Below, piece after piece: positions 58,159 to 64,000 of a DNA stretch of 64,000 nucleotides (position 1 is its first letter; each line of letters starts with the position of its first letter). The position numbers and the translations under genes are program-made. This DNA is from Phallus indusiatus. Its lineage: Eukaryota; Basidiomycota; Agaricomycetes; Phallales; Phallaceae. The stretch spans positions 62,001-126,000 of the forward strand of contig JAQFWX010000078.1 in assembly GCA_027605045.1 (NCBI GenBank). Reading direction: 5' to 3'. The notes under the pieces are model-generated. The model was not told where the DNA came from, searched no databases, and worked only from the letters and a program-made list of their open reading frames with translations.

Positions 58159-59671
58159 AACGGGACTTGACTTGATATAGTCATCACGAAACTCAAAAGG
58201 AGGTAACGGAAAATCAGTATGACATGTGACGTAATTTATTTCGAATTCGGACCCGGGAACGTCACGCGTCCTCGATCATCACCAAACTTTTTTTTGTAGG
58301 GCGCGTTTCACTGTGAAAAAAAAAACCCAATTATTCATTATTTTTCACTCACCGAATTTTTGCTTGGTCAAAATTTTAAATTCAAATAAATAATGATTAG
58401 ATACAATATAGGATAATTATCACATAACAACACGCATAGATGAAGCAAGTAGTAATACACTCACGGATTGACAAGCTATATTTACTTCAGTCCACCCCGA
58501 GTCCAGTCCGCTGAAACTTAAGTCTAGTGGTTCTCAAACAATTAGAGATGTTATCAACAAGAAAGAAATGTATCTATGTACCCTGTCTTTAAGTAAAAGC
58601 CGGCCCCACTGTGAGGAGCAAAAGGGTGTCCCGATTCTTTAAGTTAACTTTAGGGAGAATTTGAGAGATGGGTGAAAAAATGGACTCAACTTGTTCTTAC
58701 GAAGTTCAGGGTCAAATTTGAACTTATGTGATTAATTATATAACCGTCCTTGGTTTTGAGTTCAACTCATGTCTGGAAACAGCCTTAATTTGTAGTATGT
58801 TAAACGGAGAGTTGCTGATGATGAGACGAGGTCGCGGCCTAGAAAAGAGAAGAAAGGTCATAAATATAAAAACGAAGATGATTGGCAATGGTCAATTCAC
58901 GACGTTAGATTATTACTGGAATGATCTCCGAGACGTTTGATATCTCTCCAAGAGGGCAATAAAGCAGATATCATAATAAGGATTCAGAAAGAATTCCTAT
59001 GCTATTACCAGATTAATTCTGGTGCGTTCTTCCACAATGATTTAGTATTCTAGTATTCTTCAAAAGCCCTGATGAATCGTAGAAGAAAATGCTGGATTTA
59101 CCACGATTAAAATTTATATTCACCCTTTATAATCAGAGACCAAACCAGTCAAAGCTGATATTTAAAAAAGCGGGAAACCCGTGTACCGAATATATATTTG
59201 TCTAGGGGAATTCAGTAAGATTTCTGCGGCGTTTGCAATTTCAAATGAACGACACCTGCACAGAAACTGCAATGGTATGATCCGTATTATTGTGCGCAAC
59301 TTCGTAAGTACATGGGGTAATTGTCCCTCCGATATTCATGACGCGAATTATGATCTCATGAATGGTTCATCTGTAGTCTCTTGGGCTGTGTGCAGCGATG
59401 TACGACAACTTGAATAGTCAAGGCAGTAGACTACTTCCGAGTCCACGTTGTCATTTCATAAGCATTTAATATCTGTCTGATGTAGAATAAACCCTCGAAG
59501 AACGTGTATTCTGTATTTACCGACCGTAAGGACTACAATAAACCAGACCAGAAAGTCCAACGCGTACAAAGTTTTCGAAAGTTTGAGACAGAATGTGACC
59601 TGCTGTGACTGTGTGACTGTACAGCTAATTCATCTCTCGGAAAGAACAGCAAAGAAGCAGAACCAAGAAAA
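58159..59671. other. Spacer containing a displaced KRE33 3' end
   Basis: Apart from the fragment at 58806-58985 I see no gene. The part from 59000 to 59671 appears to be the promoter of the DUF3669 gene, with no clear TATA box. Confidence 0.35.
58806..58985 (+). pseudogene. Displaced duplicate of the KRE33 3' end
   Basis: The text 'gatgatgagacgaggtcgcg' followed by 'cctagaaaagagaagaaagg' matches the last codons of KRE33 near 54003-54042 (gatgatgagacggggtcgcg, then cctggaaaagaaaagaaagg). Similarity goes on through the stop and about 110 bases of 3' flank, including 'gcaataaagcagatat' versus 'ggaaataaagcagatatt'. Only the final 20-odd codons are present, without the enzyme domains, so it is a non-functional fragment that records a segmental duplication. 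Confidence 0.8.
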
Positions 59672-60679
59672 ATGAATGACGGATCGTCTAAGGAAGGTTT
59701 AGCGAATGTTAATGACCTCCCAGTTCTTCAAAAAATTGGTGCTGGCAGTTTTGCCACAGCCTACATCTCTCATGGAGGGCCCTGCGTTTACAAGGTCGTT
59801 CACAATCCCCAAGATGAGGGTATCATCGAGAAGGAGTATCAATTAATATCAAGGGCTTACCTTAGTTGCAATCCGGGCTCGTTCTTCAGACTTCCGCGAG
59901 CTTATGCTCTCCATGGTCCTGAGACGTTTCATGTCAATCCCGGTCCTTCTGAAGATTGGTTCTCAACTAAAACGTTTGAACTTATTGGAATTATGAAAGC
60001 TTCGTATGCCATGGAACGCATATTCGTGTTGCCCCTTTCGGTCAGCCAACTGATCCGAGAGCTCTACTATCCGGCTTCATTCAAGAATGCTTCGCCACCA
60101 ACTCTATGTCGCCTCTATTTTGGCAAGAAGGTTGATACTCCTACGTCTCAAGGAGGACGACCAATTCAGTTCTTCAACACTACAAATTTCCCTATTGATC
60201 CCATTAGGTATATGAGGCTTCACGGAAGTTTGAACATACCTCATGTCTACAAAGTAGTAGCCGGGATGGGGGACATGTTAGCACGCTTGCACTGGCGTGA
60301 AAACACAGACGGAAGAGATATTGAGTGGGTACTAGGAGGAGACGGGCTTGCAGGGATATCATATTATGTGATAGATTTTAACCAAGCACGTTGTTTTCGC
60401 CTCTCTTGCTCCCGCCTCGATCACTAACAATTCAGTTATCAGTGTCAAGAATGGGGAAAGAACATGGAAGGAGTTTCAAAACTCGTCTCTGCGTTCATGT
60501 CAAATGATCCCTACTATCCTCGACCACGACCTGAAAGCGCTTTGTATTACACCTTCCGCACTGCATATCTGGATGCATGTCCGTCTGAGAAAAGCGCGCG
60601 TGATGTGGCGTCAGCCTTTTTGGCAGCTATCGAAAATGAACAAGCGAAACGCGACGCGACTTCTGCCGGGTCTGCATAA
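59672..60679 (+). CDS. DUF3669 domain protein (fungal)
   Basis: About 316 residues in two exons. The N-terminal half has kinase-like text, 'LQKIGAGSFATAYISHGGP' and 'CVYKVVHNPQDEGIIEKEY', a degenerate ATP-loop and beta-3 Lys arrangement typical of DUF3669 proteins. 'HVYKVVAGMGDMLARLHWR' and 'VIDFNQ' match the domain core, and 'FMSNDPYYPRPRPESALYY' with 'FRTAYLDACPS' is the C-terminal hallmark. The only intron that keeps the frame is 60386-60442, with a GC donor (gcacgt), a cactaac branch site and a cag acceptor. DUF3669 is expanded in fungi, sometimes beside zinc fingers; function unknown, though an atypical-kinase fold is likely. Confidence 0.85.
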
Positions 60680-62066
60680 TACATGTGCGTATAAAATGAA
60701 CACCGACGATCTCTGATTTTCCCCCCTTCTCTTCAATTTTTCGTCATATTATGTTATGAATTGGCTTTGTATAAAAACATGCGCGGCACGGTAGGTGGTC
60801 GGTTGAAGATTCATCCTTGATTAGGTTTTTAACTCAGTCCACGCGTTGAGACCGAAGTATGTATATAGTTCCTTTGTATTCTAAACAACCCTTTAGCTGT
60901 ATTATACATCTAAACATCAAACCCTATTCTTCTGCCATATATTTCTTCATAGTACAGAATTTAGGTCCGATTACAAGGCGCACGGGTGACGGTAAAAGAG
61001 CCGGTTAAATTATTCTCGTTTAATCGGGCAGGTTACGTTCAGTCCACGCGTTGAAGGAGCCCCAACGGTGGCATGTAGACCCTTGGTAATTTATAGGGTT
61101 TTATTGATTTTACATGCCTTATGATGTGGGTGCCACCAACAATTTTAGCAGTGATTTGAACGTGTGGCACGAGTTTCCAGCGCCGGCCGACCCGCCGCAC
61201 GCTGCAGTTCTGTGAATGACACTGAACACGGAACAATGGCAACAATTTCAGGATGAAGCAGGTCGTCATAAAACAAAACCGAGGCAGTCTTAAAATTTCA
61301 GACCTGAAAAATTGGCCAGTGACAACTTACATTTTCGCTTTCTTTGGATGACTATAACAAATATAACCATGACGAACGGCTAATCATTATGTTAATTGTT
61401 CGAAGCATTTGGCAAACAAAAGTGATCGAGTAGGACGTTCCGGACGTGTACAGGGACGAAAAGATTCGGACACGCAACCATGCAATTCCAAATTTGGAAT
61501 AACGTGGTGCCGTTGGTTCATGCCGGTTGAAGTACTGGAACAATCTCTGTTTCATCACTCATGCGCGTAACCCACGTTTTCTTCCCGCCATTGAGTATAA
61601 GAGCAACAATGTAACATCTGAAAAAAAGAATAAAAAAGAAAAAAAAAATCGACAGAGAGGCGAATTTCTTGGTGATTGCACTAATTGTCTAAGTATGCTG
61701 ACGGCTTTCAGTTCCCGATCGCGATGCAATCTCCGAGTCCGCGTCAATCTCGGCTGCCGCCCAACCCAAACCAAATCATTAACCAGCAGGGTCGGCGACC
61801 TTTGCTCCCAAATCGGACACTACGCAGCCAGATTGGTACAAAAATCACTACTGATTTTGAGACAATTTTTGCAAGCGATTAATAATAGTATGTATATATT
61901 TCCATTATAAATTGTTCTCAGTTCTGACCCCTCGGGCACTTTTTTCCTTCTTTTTTTTTATTAGTGGGTACCCGACGAGGTATTCTAGTATTGTCAAAAA
62001 AGCTTTCTGTTGCCAATTCTGCGACTAGATTCCTTATTTCGACATCTGTTTTCATTTCCGAAACCT
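60680..62066. other. Spacer without a recognisable gene
   Basis: Several 60-127-codon frames occur (for example 61527-61910 plus) but show low-complexity Lys runs and no domain. A 16-base direct repeat (tcagtccacgcgttga) is at 60834-60849 and 61039-61054. The last 100 bases before 62067 are T-rich leader. Confidence 0.35.
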
Positions 62067-63712
62067 ATGGCTCCTACACCAACTGACCCTCCACTTGCCG
62101 GAATCAAAGTCGTCGAGGTAGGTGTCCATCAAACTTCGTCTCTTCTCGCTCATCATTCAAATATCTTTCAAGTTTGCAGGTCTTGCTCCTGGTCCATTCT
62201 GTGGTATTTCCGTAATACACCTCTTCAATTTCTCAAACTGACCATTTCTTCTTTAGGGCTCGTACTAGCTGACTGGGGTGCATCCGTAATTCGCATCGAC
62301 CGACCAGATCAAACGACATCACAAGACCTTCTCACGCGCGGAAAACGCTCTTTGGCTGTTGATTTAAAAAATCCAGCGGCGGTTGATCTCGCAAAAAAGC
62401 TGATATCAGAGGCAGATATCCTGATAGACCCATTCAGGCCTGGCGTACTCGACAAACTCGGTTTGGGTCCCGATGTTTTTCTCGGCGAAGATGGATTGAA
62501 TAAGAAATTGATATATATTAGACTTGCAGGGTAACTTCATTGGGCATTTGGTTTTAAACTGATTAATGACGTCGTTTCAGATTTGCACGTCACGGACATC
62601 ACAAAAGCATGGCGGGTATGTTAAAAGAAAAATCTTACTGCCGTCGCTTCTTAGAATGATAATCATAAAAATTAATGGGGGTTGTTTCTTTAGGCCATGA
62701 TCTAAATTATTTGGCAATCAGCGGTATCCTTTCAGTAAGCGCAATTTGATAATGACGGACATTTCGTTCCGTTTGACATAAAAAATCTCAAAAATTTTTA
62801 GCTGTTGCCACATGCAAGTCCTGGAGGTCGTCCCTCTTTCCCCCTGAATATTCTGGCCGATTTTGCTGGAGGTGGTTTCACCGCCGCCAACGGAGCCATA
62901 CTCGCTCTCTTTGAAAGGACCCGGAGTGGACTTGGACAGGTCGTTGAGACTGATATGGTAAGTTCCGAATGCACAGAAAAAAATTAACAATCATTCAATC
63001 GATTATTTTTTTTAGGTCGCTGGTACTCGCTATCTCAGTTCTTCTCCAATAATGCATCACCTTCAACGAACAATATATTCCTCGGAACCAACCGGATCTA
63101 ACATCTTAGACGGTGGTGCTCCATTTTACGCTGTATACCAATGCAAAGATGGGGGCTGGTTTACGTTGGCACCATTGGAGCCACAATTTTACGCCAAATT
63201 TCTAAAAGCGTTTCTTGCTGCTTTACCGGCGTCATTCACTGTTCCTGATTTAGAACGCGGACCGACTTGGAAGCCTTCTCCGCAAAACCAGAGCAACAGA
63301 AAAGAATGGAATGACCTGCGATTGTTCATTGAAGCTGGTTTCATGACTAAAACTCGAGATGAGTGGACTGCTATCTTCGATGGTATGTGCATGTGCATTA
63401 ATCTATATATATATGTGTGTGTGTCTCATGCTATTTTATCTAGGGATCGACGCTTGCGCATTACCGGTCCTCACGCCCACCGAAGCAGCTGCCCATTCAC
63501 ACGTTCCATCAGCCATACCTCAGCCTCACCCACTTCTATCTCGCACGCCTGCGCCGGGTTCAATACCTGACAGCTCAGCCGCTCAAAAACTCGAGATTGT
63601 TTCCAGCATTCGGCCTGGCCAACACACGGAGCAGATTTTGAACGAACTTGGAGTTCCTGCTGCGGAAATCAAAGAGCTGGAACGCCAGGGTATTATTAAA
63701 GCTGTGCTATGA
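62067..63712 (+). CDS. Class III CoA-transferase, alpha-methylacyl-CoA racemase-like
   Basis: Family III CoA-transferase (CaiB/BaiF) of about 390 residues. The closest known activity is epimerisation of 2-methylacyl-CoA in branched-chain or bile-type acid oxidation in peroxisomes and mitochondria. Motifs in order are '[10 protein letters not shown]', 'GLAPGPFCG', '[18 protein letters not shown]', '[16 protein letters not shown]', '[18 protein letters not shown]' and '[19 protein letters not shown]'. The last contains the Ala-Gly-His-Asp site, whose Asp begins 'DLNYLAISG'. '[19 protein letters not shown]', '[10 protein letters not shown]' and '[19 protein letters not shown]' follow. The gene is split by short introns, and the stop is at 63710-63712. 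An in-frame ATG at 62010 would add a basic-hydrophobic leader (MPILRLDSLFRHLFSFPKP) that could be a mitochondrial presequence, so the true start is open. Confidence 0.9.
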
Positions 63713-64000
63713 ACTGACAGAGAGCGGAGAAGATTTTATCTATTTTATTTCATTCGATAAGTATAGCAATTACACACACTACTGTGCATTTTTTGCCGTT
63801 CTGCGGATACATCATTTTGCTTCAAGATCTCAATTTCATTTAGGATCATATTATGGAATTTTTGTACACACATGCTTTGCGTATCCTATATACATAGTTT
63901 AAAAAACGACTCGGTCCCTGCCATTATAGCAATTACAGTTTGCGGAAAGTTGAATTAGTATGCCTTGAATTTGTTTCTCTTTTATTGCGCCAAGTACAGT

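Noticed and set aside
61527..61910. 127-codon plus-strand frame
   Set aside because: It contains a low-complexity Lys run from an A-rich stretch, lacks any motif, and has an equally long frame on the other strand.
63395..63425. AT/GT dinucleotide run near 63400
   Set aside because: It is a short simple repeat inside an intron of the CoA-transferase gene, with no sign of function.

Overview
The window is nuclear DNA from a filamentous basidiomycete, most likely Agaricomycotina. Nearly every gene is cut into short exons by GT-AG introns of about 50-70 nt. Gene density is about one gene per 2.5-3 kb. The families are those of a mushroom-type genome: Rds1-like ferritin-fold protein, GMC oxidoreductase, P450, GH5 mannanase, Stealth-domain phosphotransferases, DUF3669. 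I cannot name the species. No virus, plasmid, CRISPR, rRNA, tRNA or intact transposon was recognised.

Layout. 0.5-6 kb: a secreted Rds1-like protein and a short-chain dehydrogenase meeting tail to tail, then a DUF952 protein. 6-11 kb: an accessory block with an aerolysin/ETX-MTX2-type pore-forming-like gene and, 3.4 kb away, a decayed duplicate of the same locus. 11.7-16 kb: MCM6 and PNO1, divergent across 119 bp. 17-20 kb: a large secreted modular protein with internal dibasic sites. 20-25 kb: GUP1-type MBOAT acyltransferase, divergent from a GMC oxidoreductase. 26-28.3 kb: a GH5 beta-mannanase with several microexons. 30-39 kb: two tandem Stealth-domain sugar-phosphotransferase paralogues. 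39.7-43 kb: a compact housekeeping block (HUS1, Maf-type NTP pyrophosphatase, cytochrome oxidase subunit Vb/COX4). 44-49.3 kb: a cytochrome P450 and a secreted type-B carboxylesterase, convergent. 50-54 kb: KRE33/NAT10 RNA cytidine acetyltransferase. 54-59 kb: a second accessory block with a small membrane protein gene, a roughly 1 kb tandem duplication with one decayed copy, and a stray copy of the NAT10 3' end. 59.7-63.7 kb: a DUF3669 protein and a class III CoA-transferase/alpha-methylacyl-CoA racemase-like gene.

Housekeeping genes (DNA replication and checkpoint, ribosome biogenesis, rRNA acetylation, respiration) alternate with secreted or catabolic genes (mannanase, esterase, GMC oxidase, P450) and with two lineage-specific, duplication-prone islands at 6-11 kb and 54-59 kb. 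The most unusual structural signals are the microexons of 8, 10, 12 and 14 nt in the mannanase, a 14-nt exon carrying the P450 oxygen-binding motif, and two introns that only fit as GC-AG. I found no convincing wholly new multi-gene system. The best candidates for undescribed biology are the duplicated aerolysin-like locus and the 54-58 kb orphan family.
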